A DNA stretch of 64,000 bases from Phaseolus vulgaris (lineage: Eukaryota; Streptophyta; Magnoliopsida; Fabales; Fabaceae): positions 34,922,773 through 34,986,772 of the forward strand of contig NC_023756.2 of assembly GCF_000499845.2 (NCBI RefSeq). The letters are read 5' to 3'. The notes beneath the pieces were generated by a model. It saw only the letters and a program-made list of their open reading frames with translations, was not told the origin of the DNA and did not search any database. The position numbers and the translations under genes are program-made. Positions 45,542 through 55,894 of the stretch are shown here, piece after piece; positions within the stretch are counted from its first letter, which is position 1; every line of letters starts with the position of its first letter.

Positions 45542-46782
45542 AGTCTTACCATCAATAAGTCACCTTCACAAGGACTTTCACTCTCATTTTCACTTGATGG
45601 TCTAGAAGGTGAAGAATGCCTAGGTGAATTGGAATCATGCTCACTAACTACAATGCCTTCATGCATGTACATACTTCGTTTAGAAGGGCAATTAGCAGCA
45701 ATGTGACCATAACCCATACATTTAAAACATTTAGTATTGGATGTTCTAGTGGGAGACTTAGGTCTAGAAGTAGATGGCTTAGTTTCCTTGGGTTTGAAAG
45801 AAGAATCTTTGGAAGGATGTTTAGAAAAAGAATTTTTGTTTCTCCAAGACTTGGAGTAGTATCCATCATTGGAAGCATTTTTGAAAGAGTTTTTCTTAGC
45901 AAGTTGGGCTTCCACCTTCATTGCAAGATGAACTAAAGAGCCCAATGATGAATACTCTTGTAACTCAACAATGTCTTGAATATCCTTCCTAAGACCACTC
46001 ACAAACCTAGCAATCATAGCTTCCTCACTTTCTTCTAATTCAATTTTAAGCACAAGCGTCTCAAGCTCCTTATAATATTCATCCACATTTAGCGTGCCTT
46101 GTTGAAACTGTCGGAGTCTCAACATGAGGTCTTTCCTAAAATGTGGGGGCACAAACCTAGCGCGCATATGATCCTTTAAAGAGTTCCAAGAGTCCACGGG
46201 AGGACCCTTGTGATAGATAATGTCCTTTACAATTCCATGCCACCATTTCATGGCATAATCACTAATCTCTAGGGTGGCTAGCTTAAGCTTATGCTCATCT
46301 TGGATCTCATGGATCTCAAATATTTGTTCACACTTAGCCTCCCAATCTAAATATACATTAGGATCACTAGAGCCATTAAAACAAGGTAGCTTGACCGAAG
46401 GAAGCCTAGACTTTGCATCATGATAGAAGCCATTGCCGTAGTGAGTTCTTTCCCCTTGGTGATGATGTCTTTGTCCATGGACTTGGGGTGGAGTTCTCCT
46501 TCTCCTATGCTCATCTTCACGGCCAAAATCATTGGAAGAAGCTGTTGTTGAAGGTTTATGATGCTCATCATGAATTGAAGGAGATGGTCTAGCTTGTTGC
46601 ACCTCCATCTTTTGCAATTTCTCCTCCAACCGTCTAATGGTTCTTTGAGCTTCATGTAATTCACCAAGGATTGAAGCTTTGGAAGGAGAATTCTGCTTGT
46701 ATGATGCATCACTTGAAAATCCAGCCATTTTGGAAATAAAAAACAGCAAACACACAAAAACAGCAAACAAGTTAAGAAACAA
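45514..46782 (-). CDS. gypsy-3 Gag
   Basis: 422 residues if read from 46782; a second Met (MAGFSSDASYKQ, about 46728) is the more likely start because the first residues are hydrophobic and look like leader. A coiled segment (LHEAQRTIRRLEEKLQKMEV) is followed by a histidine-rich region, the gag core (DPNVYLDWEAKCEQIFEIHE; ARFVPPHFRKDLMLRLRQFQ; LVHLAMKVEAQL), a basic-serine linker and a zinc knuckle CFKCMGYGHIAANC. The C-terminus goes out of frame because of a one-base loss before the protease. Confidence 0.9.
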   Translation of the reverse strand: MFLNLFAVFVCLLFFISKMAGFSSDASYKQNSPSKASILGELHEAQRTIRRLEEKLQKMEVQQARPSPSIHDEHHKPSTTASSNDFGREDEHRRRRTPPQVHGQRHHHQGERTHYGNGFYHDAKSRLPSVKLPCFNGSSDPNVYLDWEAKCEQIFEIHEIQDEHKLKLATLEISDYAMKWWHGIVKDIIYHKGPPVDSWNSLKDHMRARFVPPHFRKDLMLRLRQFQQGTLNVDEYYKELETLVLKIELEESEEAMIARFVSGLRKDIQDIVELQEYSSLGSLVHLAMKVEAQLAKKNSFKNASNDGYYSKSWRNKNSFSKHPSKDSSFKPKETKPSTSRPKSPTRTSNTKCFKCMGYGHIAANCPSKRSMYMHEGIVVSEHDSNSPRHSSPSRPSSENESESPCEGDLLMVRLCWAQFQNL

Positions 46783-47946
46783 AAATTAGCAAAAACAGTG
46801 AGTGTTTTAAGCCAAAATGCCGAAGTGAAATGAGGCAGAAAAAATAGGTCACTCTCAAAGAAATAATGTCCTTGCACCAATCTGATCTTGAGGCCTTGGA
46901 ATCCTCAAATGAAAGATGTCAAAGCAAGCACACCAATCTCAAAAGCAACCACCACAAAACCAATGAAACAATAAAGACAAACAAGAAAAGGTATAAGCAA
47001 AGAAAGGTAATTGCAAAAGGAAAACTATATGTAAGAAAAACTCAAAGAGTAAAGAATGAAAGACAATCAAGAAAATAAAGAACTCAATGAGAAAGTAGGC
47101 ACACAAAAGAATACTTAAGGAAAAGCACTAGAGTAGATGAAGAAAACAAAAATTTAGCTACTGGAATTTTATTTTTTTTTAATGCAAACTGTGCTTGATA
47201 TTCACTGATTTAACTGGAATGATGTAGAGCGAACTGGATTATGAAATTTAAACCATAGAAACTTCAAGATGTTAACTCAATAATGGCACTGGAATCAATT
47301 AAAAACAGTAGGCCAATTAATTGAGATAAATTTTTCAAAATCGCTGCCAGATTACCGTATTCTTTTCGGCAGAATTGTACACTTTTTTATTTTATTTATC
47401 ATTTTTTGTGTACTTTGAACTTTTGAATGATTCTTTTTCTACTCTTTTCTAACACTTTGAATATCACAAATCCAGAATTTCAGAATTTTCCAGTGAGTAA
47501 ATCAATTGCAATAAGGAAAAACAGTAACCACTTTTTTTTCAGAAACAGAGGAATCCTAATAGGAATAAAAAACAGAATTATGAACTAGCAAAGACATAAT
47601 GGAAAATGATGTATTGGAACTTGTATAGGTCTAGAATACAAGTATGAACTCAATTCTAAAAAGAAAAATGCACAAAGGATCAATATCAATTCAGAAAATT
47701 GTATGACACTAAAGCAAGAAACAATCAAAAACAATAAAAGTACTACTAGAAGTAATGACAATTATGGAATAACATGACTAAGACAAAACTTGACATGATT
47801 CAAAAAGGAAAATACTCAAACATATGATAGGCAAAAGAATTAAAACAGCAAGTAAACTCAAAATAAGCCTAAAACAGAAACTTAAATTGCAAGAAATTAA
47901 AAGAGCTCTTGAAATAAAGTGCTACACAACTCAACAATTAAACAAG
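46783..47946 (-). other. gypsy-3 leader (5' UTR)
   Basis: About 1.16 kb of A-rich (plus strand) sequence between Gag and the copia-3 insertion. The remaining 31 bp of leader lie right of copia-3. No coding domain recognised. Confidence 0.7.
47942..47946. other. copia-3 target-site duplication ACAAG (left)
   Basis: ACAAG directly before the 5' LTR; repeated at 57711-57715 after the 3' LTR. Confidence 0.93.
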
Positions 47947-49317
47947 TGTTGAAGATGGTTGCTGCCCCTTCAAGATTGTGTTTGATGAAGGCTTATATGT
48001 AGTGTTTGATGAAGACCTATATGTACATTTCATTTGTTTTTTGCTTTGCTTTAAATATGTCTTAGGTGGTGCTTAGAGGTTGTCTAAGAGTGGGCTTTTT
48101 GCTGAGTAACTCACCTCATAACCACTGGCCATGTGATAAGAACAAGCATAAGTTTTCTTAAACTGTTTTTCACATATTTTACAAAAAACACGTTTACTGC
48201 ATAAAAATAAATATGTTCTTTCCTAAATAAACAAATTCGTTTTTTACACTAATGCCTTGGCTAAGTCTTGTGAAAATTGGATTTTGTGCATCATGTATTT
48301 TGACTAAGTCTTCTGTCTTTCAAAACGACTGAGTTTTAAATAGTTAAACTTTCTCTGTTTTGGTTTTGAAAAATAAATCTGTTCATCTGCAAATGAATAG
48401 ATTCTTTTTGTCTCTGGTGCCATGACAAACTTAAACGTTTTCAGTTTTATCTCTGCACCAGAATGGTTGACTAAGTCTCCTCACTTAACAAATTCTCTAA
48501 CTGTTTTTTGAAAATAAATCTGTTCATTTTATTTTCAATCTGTTCATTTTATAACAGCTTTAACTGTTTTTCAAAATTCTGTTATAAGTTGGTTTTCTAT
48601 AAAATGCAAACTTGTTTCTGAGTTTAAGATCCATTCAAACAATTCATACATTTGCAAAAACAAGTTTTGACTGGATGTAGCTCAATTGAGTGAACCAGTA
48701 TAACTGCTTGTGTTCATTCTCTCTCACTCTCTGCAATTTCGTTTCTGCATAATTGATAAAACAGCAAAGAAATAAATCTGTTCAATTGAAAATAAATCTG
48801 TTCTTTCTGGGCACTGTGCATACTGTTCTTAATTTCTGAAAAAGTTGTTTGAATCTGATAAGAACATATATAATCTGCTAAAAGCCATTGGAACAGATTG
48901 GCTGTGATAGGTTACTCAAGAAATTGTCAAAGCTATTAATTGAACCTTAAACAATTGCTTAAAGTTGAGGCTTGCTGTTCTGGGATTCATTGTTCTTGAT
49001 TTCTGAAAAACTGTTTGGTTTCAATAAGAACACTGATAATCTGTTAAAGGCTAATAAAACAGGTTGTGTGTAATAGATTGTCTAACTAATTGTCAAGCCC
49101 TTAACTGAACCTAAATCACACGAATTGGAATTAAGATTGGCTGTTTTTGTGTTACACTGCTTTTCAATCTGATATCTGTGTGTGTGCATCTGGAAATTCT
49201 ATCTGCATAATCTTGTGATTAACCTTGCTGAATTAAAAGCTTTTCAAACAAAAACAGTGCTGAAATAAATCTGTTCATTTTCACATAAATCGATTTATTT
49301 TCTGTAAAACTGTGTTA
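47947..49317 (+). repeat. copia-3 5' LTR, internally and terminally deleted
   Basis: Starts TGTTGAAGATGG. It matches the 3' LTR except for a 369-bp gap at 48669-48671 (bounded by GAC in the full copy at 56617-56619 and 56986-56988) and loss of the last 76 bp. TATA box candidate TATAAAAT at 48598-48605. It has several paired AAATAAATCTGTTC-type motifs. Confidence 0.9.
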
Positions 49318-50880
49318 ATTTGGGAAGAAATAAATGCATTAATTTGGGAAGCTGTGGTCAATGGACCTTATGTGCCAATGCAGGTTGTCAAGGATGAAGA
49401 AAAGATAAAGCCAAGATCATAATGGAATGAGACCGAAAGGAGGAAGGCTCAACATGATCTTGTGGCCAAGAACATCATAACCTCTGCATTGACAATGGAT
49501 GAGTTCTTCAGGATATCTCAATGTAAGTCAGCTAAGGAGATGTGGGAAGTCTTAGAAGTGACTCATGAAGGTACTGAAGATGTGAAGAGGTCAAGGAAAC
49601 ATGCTCTCATCCAGGAATATGAACTGTTCAGAATGCAACCCGAGGAGAGCATTGCTGATGTGCAGAAAAGATTCACCCATATTGTGAATCACCTCACTGG
49701 CTTGGGAAAAGAATTTGACAGAGAGGAACTCAACATAAAGATATTGAAGTGCCTCGACAGAAGCTGGCAACCAAAGGTGACAGCTATCTCTGAAAGCCGT
49801 GATCTGTCAAAGTTGGGAACTGCTGCACTGTTTGGAAAGCTGATGGAGCATGAGCTAGAGCTTAAAAGACTTAAAGAGCAGGAAACAACAGAGAGAAAAC
49901 CCAAAGGTCTTGCACTGAAAGCAACTGAACTGAATGAGATCAAGGAAGAAAAAGAAGATGCTGAAGATGATGATACAATCAGCCTTCTTACAAAAAGATT
50001 CAGCAAATTCCTGAGGAAGAAAAGCAAAAATAGGAACCAGCAGAAAAGAAGGTATCCTAAACCCAATGATTCAAATTCCTCTAAATATACTTGCTTTGGA
50101 TGTGGCAAAACAGGGCATATCAAAACAGATTGTCCAGACAATCAAACCAAGGACAAATCTGCCAGCAAGAAATTTGAAAGGAACAAAGGAAGAAGAGCCT
50201 ACATCTCATGGGAGGAAAATGAAGCATCCTCAACCAGCAGCTCTTCAACAGAAGATGAGGAGAACAATTTGTGTTTCATGATGAAGGATGAGGAGTCAAG
50301 TTCTGATTCAGTAAGTAATTTTTCTGCTGATTCTGATAACTATGATGATTTGCTTGCTGCCTTCAAGGAAACACATGATGAAGCAAATAGGCTAGCTGTA
50401 ATATGCAATAAGCTGCAAAAGGTAAATAATGTGCTTACACCTAAAGTAAGAACACTTGAGGAAGAATTGCATAAGGCCAAAACAGATTTGGTAAGCCTTG
50501 AACTGACTTGCTTGCATGCCTCTATTAAAAACTATGAAAAATGCAAAAGATTGGAAAAACAAGTGGAATATTTGCTGAAAACCCTTTCCAATTTCACCAA
50601 GGGAAGAGAAAACCTTGAGTCTCTCCTTGGATCACAGAATGCTGTTTTCAATAAGAATGGACTTGGTTATACCCCTGGAAATACAACCAATGTCAAAAAG
50701 CTTTCAAGTTTTTTTGTTCCAGCAAAATCAGTTTTTTCAGCTTTTAACAGTGGCAAAAAGGCATCTCATGTAACCTGTTTTTACTGCATGAAATCTGGTC
50801 ATACATCTAGGTCTTGCATTGCTAGAAAGCATCTTGTTCCTAAGAACTTAGCAAAATGGCTACCAAAGAGAAGGTTTTAA
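49318..50880 (+). pseudogene. copia-3 Gag, N-terminally truncated
   Basis: The 472-residue open part runs 49462-50880. Upstream, in frame, WEAVVNGPYVPMQVVKDEEK belongs to Gag but is followed by a TAA near 49420. A UBN2-type core (SAKEMWEVLEVTHEGTEDVK; FTHIVNHLTGLGKEFDREEL) is followed by a first zinc knuckle CFGCGKTGHIKTDC (about residue 210), an acidic-serine region, a coiled segment (LLAAFKETHDEANRLAVICN) and a second knuckle CFYCMKSGHTSRSC (about residue 440). Two widely spaced knuckles are shared with the copia-1 and copia-2 family. Confidence 0.9.
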
Positions 50881-50914
50881 TCTATGCTGGACCCTATACT
50901 GAAAAGGGTACCAT

Positions 50915-53900
50915 TTGTATCATTTTTATTCTGTTTTGCAGATTGGGAGCAAGAAAAACCAGTGGTACTTGGACAGTGGCTGTTCCAAACATATGACTGG
51001 AGATCTTACAAAGTTCACCAGCTTAAAGCTCAAAGCAGAAGGACATGTAACCTATGGTGATAATAACCGAGGGAGGATTTTGGGCAGAGGAACTGTTGGA
51101 ATAGGGAACTCAACAACCATTGAGAATGTGCTGTATGTAGAAGGACTTAAGCATAGTCTTCTCAGCATAAGTCAGCTTTGTGACAAAGGATACAAAGTGA
51201 ATTTTGAGTCAAGTGGCTGCACAATCTCAAGTAATTCATCTAGTAAGGCACTGTGTACTGGTAAGAGAGTGAATAACATTTATCTGTTGAATATCATGGA
51301 AACTAACTCTTCAAATGAGTGCTTGCTGTCCAGAAGTGATGAGTCTTGGTTGTGGCACAAGAGGTTAGCTCACATACACACAAATCACTAAAATAAATTG
51401 AAATCTAAAGATTTAGTTTCTGGTTTGCCTAACATTAAATTTCAGGACAACAGGCTTTGTGATGCTTGTGTGAAAGGTAAACAAATCAAATCCTCTTTCA
51501 AGTTAAAGGATATTGTCTCTACAAAAAATCCATTGGATGTGTTACATATGGACTTATTTGGTCCATCTAGAGTTGCTAGCTTGGCTGGAAATTTGTATGC
51601 TTTAGTTGTTGTGGATGATTACTCTAGATTTACATGGACTTTATTTCTTGCACATAAACATGATGCTTACACTGCCTTTAAGAAATTAGCAAAAATTCTG
51701 CAAAATGAAAATGGTTGCTGCATTAAATCAATCCGAAGTGATCATGGGGGAGAGTTTCAAAATGCTAAGTTTGAGAGGTTTTGTGAGAAGCATGGGATAG
51801 CTCATACCTTTTCAGCCCCTAGGACACCCCAACAAAATGGTGTAGTTGAAAGGAAAAATAGATCACTAGAGGAACTAGCTAGAACTATGTTAAATGAATC
51901 TAAGCTACCTAAGTATTTTTGGGCTGATGCTGTTTATACTGCAGGTTATGTCTTAAATAGGACCTTAATAAGACCAATTCTTAAGAAAACCCCATATGAA
52001 TTGTATAAGGGCAGAAAACCTAGTGTAAGTCACCTTAGAGTATTTGGGTGTAAATGCTTTGTACTGAATAATGGCAAAGAAAATCTTGGTAAGTTTGATG
52101 CTAAATCTGATGAAGGTGTGCACATTGGTTATGCTTTGAATGGTCATGCATATAGAGTCTTCAATAAAAGGTTGCTTATAGTAGAAGAATCAATGCATGT
52201 TGTTTTTGATGAAACTGATCATAGCCTATCTAAAACTGCTGATGACCCTGACAGTAATGAATTTAAATCTGTTTTAAATCAAAATGAATCGATTCATTTT
52301 GATACTGCTGATACACATGCTATACAAGAATCTACTGCAGCTGCAGGTTTGCCAAAAGAGTGGAAAACCCCAAGAGACTTAACCCTTGATAATGTCATTG
52401 GGAACATTGAGAAAGGAGTGTCAACTAGAAAATCCTTGAACAATTTCTGTGAAGCAATGGCCTTTGTATCTCAAGTTGAACCCAAGAATTTGAATGAAGC
52501 TCTCAAGGATAGCAGCTGGATTTTAGCTATGCAAGAGGAACTAAATCAGTTTGCTCTTAATGAGGTCTGGACTCTTGTTCCTAGAATACCTGAGATGAAT
52601 GTAATTGGAACAAAATGGGTATTTAGAAACAAGATGGATGAGCATGGAGTGATCACCAGAAACAAGGCTAGGCTTGTAGCTAAAGGGTGCAATCAAGAAG
52701 AAGGGATAGACTATGATGAGACATATGCACCAGTGGCTCGGTTAGAAGCTGTTAGACTGCTGCTTGCCTTCTCATGCATCAAAGGGTTCAAGCTATTTCA
52801 AATGGATGTGAAAAGTGCCTTTCTAAATGGCTATATAAATGAAGAAGTATTTGTTTCACAACCACCAGGTTTTGAAGACCATCAACATCCAGAATATGTG
52901 TTCAAACTCCAAAAGGCTCTCTATGGACTCAAGCAAGCTCCTAGGCAATGGTATGAGAGGCTAAGTGATTTTCTCACCTCACAAGGCTATGACAGAGGCA
53001 CATCAGATAAGACCTTGTTCATTAAGAAGAAAGAAAATGACTCAATTCTAGTCCAAGTATATGTGGATGACATCATTTTTGGATCAAACAATGGAGAATT
53101 GTGTGAAGCTTTCGTGAAAGTCATGAAGAGTGAGTTTGAAATGTCAATGATGGGTGAGTTGAACTATTTTCTAGGCTTGCAGGTCAAACAACTCAAGGAT
53201 GGCATTTTCTTAAGTCAAGCTAAGTATTGCAAGGATCTACTGAAGAAATTTGAAATGGACAAGTGTAAACCAATCAGCACACCCTTCTCAACAAGCTGTC
53301 ATTTGGATCATGATGAAGCTGGAATTTCTGTTGATGAAACCAAATACAGAGGACTACTATTGTATCTCACTGCCAGCAGGCCAGATATAATGTTTGCAGT
53401 GTGCATGTGTGCAAGGTTTCAATCTGCTCCTAAAGAATCACACTACAATGCTGTCAAAAGGATTTTGAAGTATTTGCAAGGAACTAAAGAAGTTGGTTTG
53501 TGGTATCCAGGTAATATTTCATTAAGCTTAACTGGTTATTCTGATTCAGATTTTGCAGGTTGCAAAATTGATAGGAAGAGTACAAGTGGAACCTGTCATT
53601 TGCTAGGATCAAGCTTGATCTCATGGCAATGCAAAAAGCAGGCTTGTGTAGCTCTTTCCACTGCTGAAGCAGAATACATTGCAGCAGGGAGTTGCTGTGC
53701 TCAAACTATATGGCTAAGACAACAATTGAATGATTTTGGTATCTTACTTAACCATATACCTCTGCTGTGTGATAATACAAGTGCAATCAACTTAACCAAA
53801 AATCCTGTCATGCATTCAAGAACCAAACACATTGAAATTAGGCATCATTTTCTAAGAGAACACATATCTAATGAAACATGTGATATTAAGTTCATTGGTA

Positions 53901-54001
53901 CTGATTTACAACTTGCTGATTTGTTCACAAAACCATTAGCCAAAGATAGGTTTAATTTTCTGCTTAATGAATTGGGTATTATAAATGTCAATTGTACCTA
54001 G
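50915..54001 (+). pseudogene. copia-3 pol: protease, integrase, RT, RNase H (one stop)
   Basis: A single frame with one TAA at 51389-51391, where relatives have Leu. Protease WYLDSGCSKHMTG; integrase zinc finger HKRLAHIHTNH and CDACVKGK; core D in HMDLFGPS, D in SIRSDHGGEF and E in VVERKN. The RT has GTKWVFRNK, FQMDVKSAFLNGYINEEVFV, YGLKQAPRQWYERL and the active site VYVDDIIFG. RNase H has GYSDSDFAGC, ALSTAEAEYIA and LCDNTSAINLT. About three residues are missing at KYRGLLLYLT relative to copia-2. The frame differs from Gag, so a gag/pol frame change would be needed. The linker has a perfect 20-bp palindrome at 52281-52300. Confidence 0.93.
52281..52300. repeat. Perfect 20-bp palindrome in pol
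   Basis: AAAATGAATCGATTCATTTT is self-complementary over all 20 bases. It lies in the integrase-RT linker, the same place where copia-1 (7881-7920) and copia-2 (36821-36862) have paired motifs. Confidence 0.9.
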
Positions 54002-54409
54002 TAGTGAAAATTTAAATCTGTTTATTCGCAATTGAATGTGTTTATTTTCTGCACTGATATGCATTGATGACTAGGAAAGAGAAATTCTGATCTTTGACTG
54101 CTTGACTGACTTAGTGGGCATTAACCTCTGTACCTTTGACGGATTTGGTCATGGTTATGTAACCGATTTGATGGTTTGGGTGCTCAATAAAGGCATGAGT
54201 ATATGCATCGTGACCCTAAATATTTGTTGCACATTTTCAAAGATTCTCTGCACAAATTCAGAGCATAAAATCTTCATGCATATCCACTCATAACTGCCAT
54301 ATCAACACATTCATTTCTATATAAATTTGTGTGAATACTTGCTACCCACATTGGCTATTCTTTTTCTGTTCTCACCATTTGAAACCAAGAAAAGAATTCA
54401 GGTTCAACC
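54002..54409 (+). other. Spacer between pol and the extra ORF of copia-3
   Basis: Contains a paired motif of the copia-3 type near 54013-54047. No coding domain recognised. Confidence 0.6.
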
Positions 54410-55550
54410 ATGGCTTCTTCTTCCAAGAAACAGAAAAATAAGGGGAAGCAAACCACCTTTCAAGGTGTGCTAGAAGGTTGGTTCGCTGGAAATGAAGAAG
54501 GCATCAACACCTACATTCACGAGACAAGCAGGAAGCAGATCAACATACCCAAAGTGCTGGATTTCAACTGGCTGAAATCTGAAAAAATGGTAGAAACAAG
54601 GGCTGTGTTGAAGCACCAGAAACTGAAAAAGATGCTGGAATTAACGGGTAATGTATATCCTGACTTGGTTAAGGTGTTTTACACTAACCTCACATTGGAT
54701 GGGAAGAATGTTGTCTCTTATGTGAAAGGAACTAAGATGAAGATCACAAGTGAGGTGTGGAACTCTGTGGCTGGAATAAAATATGCTGAAAGTAGGAAAG
54801 GGAAATACCAGTGGAATTTCATAATTCAACAAGCTGCAATATTATAAGAGTTGCATGAGGAATCCTACAGAGAGTATAAACAGGTTTCATGCTGGGCATT
54901 TGAACCTCACTCCACGTCTAGTTGCATACATCATAGCATGGCAACTGATTCCTAGAGGGACAAACCATGCTGTCTTACATGAAGAGGATCTCATTCTCCT
55001 ATATTGCATCATGAACCAGATTAAGGTAAACCGGGTGTTCATTGTCAATGAACACATGCTCAAGTCAAAAAGGTTGGCTGATTACCGATTTCCCTATGCT
55101 ATTCTTGTTTCCAAATTAATTGATTACTTTGGTGTTGATGTTACAAATGAGAGAAATGACCCTATCAAAGCTGTAAGTGAGATTGATACTTCAACTCTCA
55201 CCAAAATGGGTTTTCACAAAATTGAGGACAAGTGGGTGGTTCTCATGGAGAAGGACCCTCAAGCAGAACATGAGGATGAGGATGAAGCTGTTCCTATGGA
55301 TGATGACTCACCTGCTACCCAATCTGAACATGAAGAAGTTGCTGCAAATGCCATTGTTGCCTATCAAGCTCCAGAATACCGAGGAGAACCAATGTCTATG
55401 TTTGAGAGGCAAGTGTTGTATCGTCTTGATGTCATGTCTGCAGAACAAAGGGCACACTTTGAGACTACTCATGCAAGGTTTCAACACCTTGATGATCAGA
55501 TTGAAGGGGTTCAGGCACAACTTGCAGAGCTTTACTACAAGGATCAGTAG
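54410..55550 (+). pseudogene. Extra post-pol ORF of copia-3, one frameshift
   Basis: Two readings, 54410-54847 (145 residues, MASSSKKQKNKGKQTTFQ start) and 54855-55550 (231 residues), joined across a one-base shift near 54845. They show VYPDLVKVFYTNLTLDGKNV, INRFHAGHLNLTPRLVAYII, a linker with EHEDEDEAVPMDDD, and a coiled C-terminus (FQHLDDQIEGVQAQLAEL). No signal peptide or membrane segment is seen, so it does not look like an envelope. From memory it resembles the 'putative plant transposon protein' domain found in many legume and other plant elements; that name is uncertain. Copia-1 and copia-2 have no counterpart in this position. Confidence 0.7.
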
Positions 55551-55894
55551 TTTTCTACTTTTAATGCTTTCTTTATCAGTTTTCAAGTTTCTGTAATGCT
55601 GAACAATTTGGTTTTCTGTTTCTGAACTATTATGATTATGGTTTCTGCTTTATATCCCTTTATTCCCTATGCTTATATGCTGTTTGATGAATCCAAAGGG
55701 GGAGAAAAATAGCTCACCATGCTAGGTGAAGCTAGCTGAAACAGGGAGTTAATTCTGCACCTTTAAACCAATTCTGCATGTTATGCAATGTTGCTGTTTT
55801 TTTCTGGTTTAAAATCTGGTGCAGTGCAGGTACTTAAAGCAACAAAGCTATGAGGTTAGCTATGGGGATTTGTCTCCATCAAACAGGGGGAGAT
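55551..55894 (+). other. copia-3 3' UTR with two polypurine tracts
   Basis: AAAGGGGGAGAAAAA at about 55696-55710 and the terminal CAGGGGGAGAT at 55884-55894, next to the LTR start TGTTGAAG. Confidence 0.82.

Noticed and set aside
49689..50141. 150-residue minus-strand open frame
   Set aside because: Antisense shadow of copia-3 Gag; the serine/leucine pattern mirrors the Gag codons.
50874..50941. An intron at the copia-3 gag/pol junction using AAG|GTTTTA
   Set aside because: The join would leave pol out of frame, and the donor is weak.
54410..55550. Envelope protein
   Set aside because: No signal peptide, no membrane segment and no glycoprotein-like cysteine pattern are visible.
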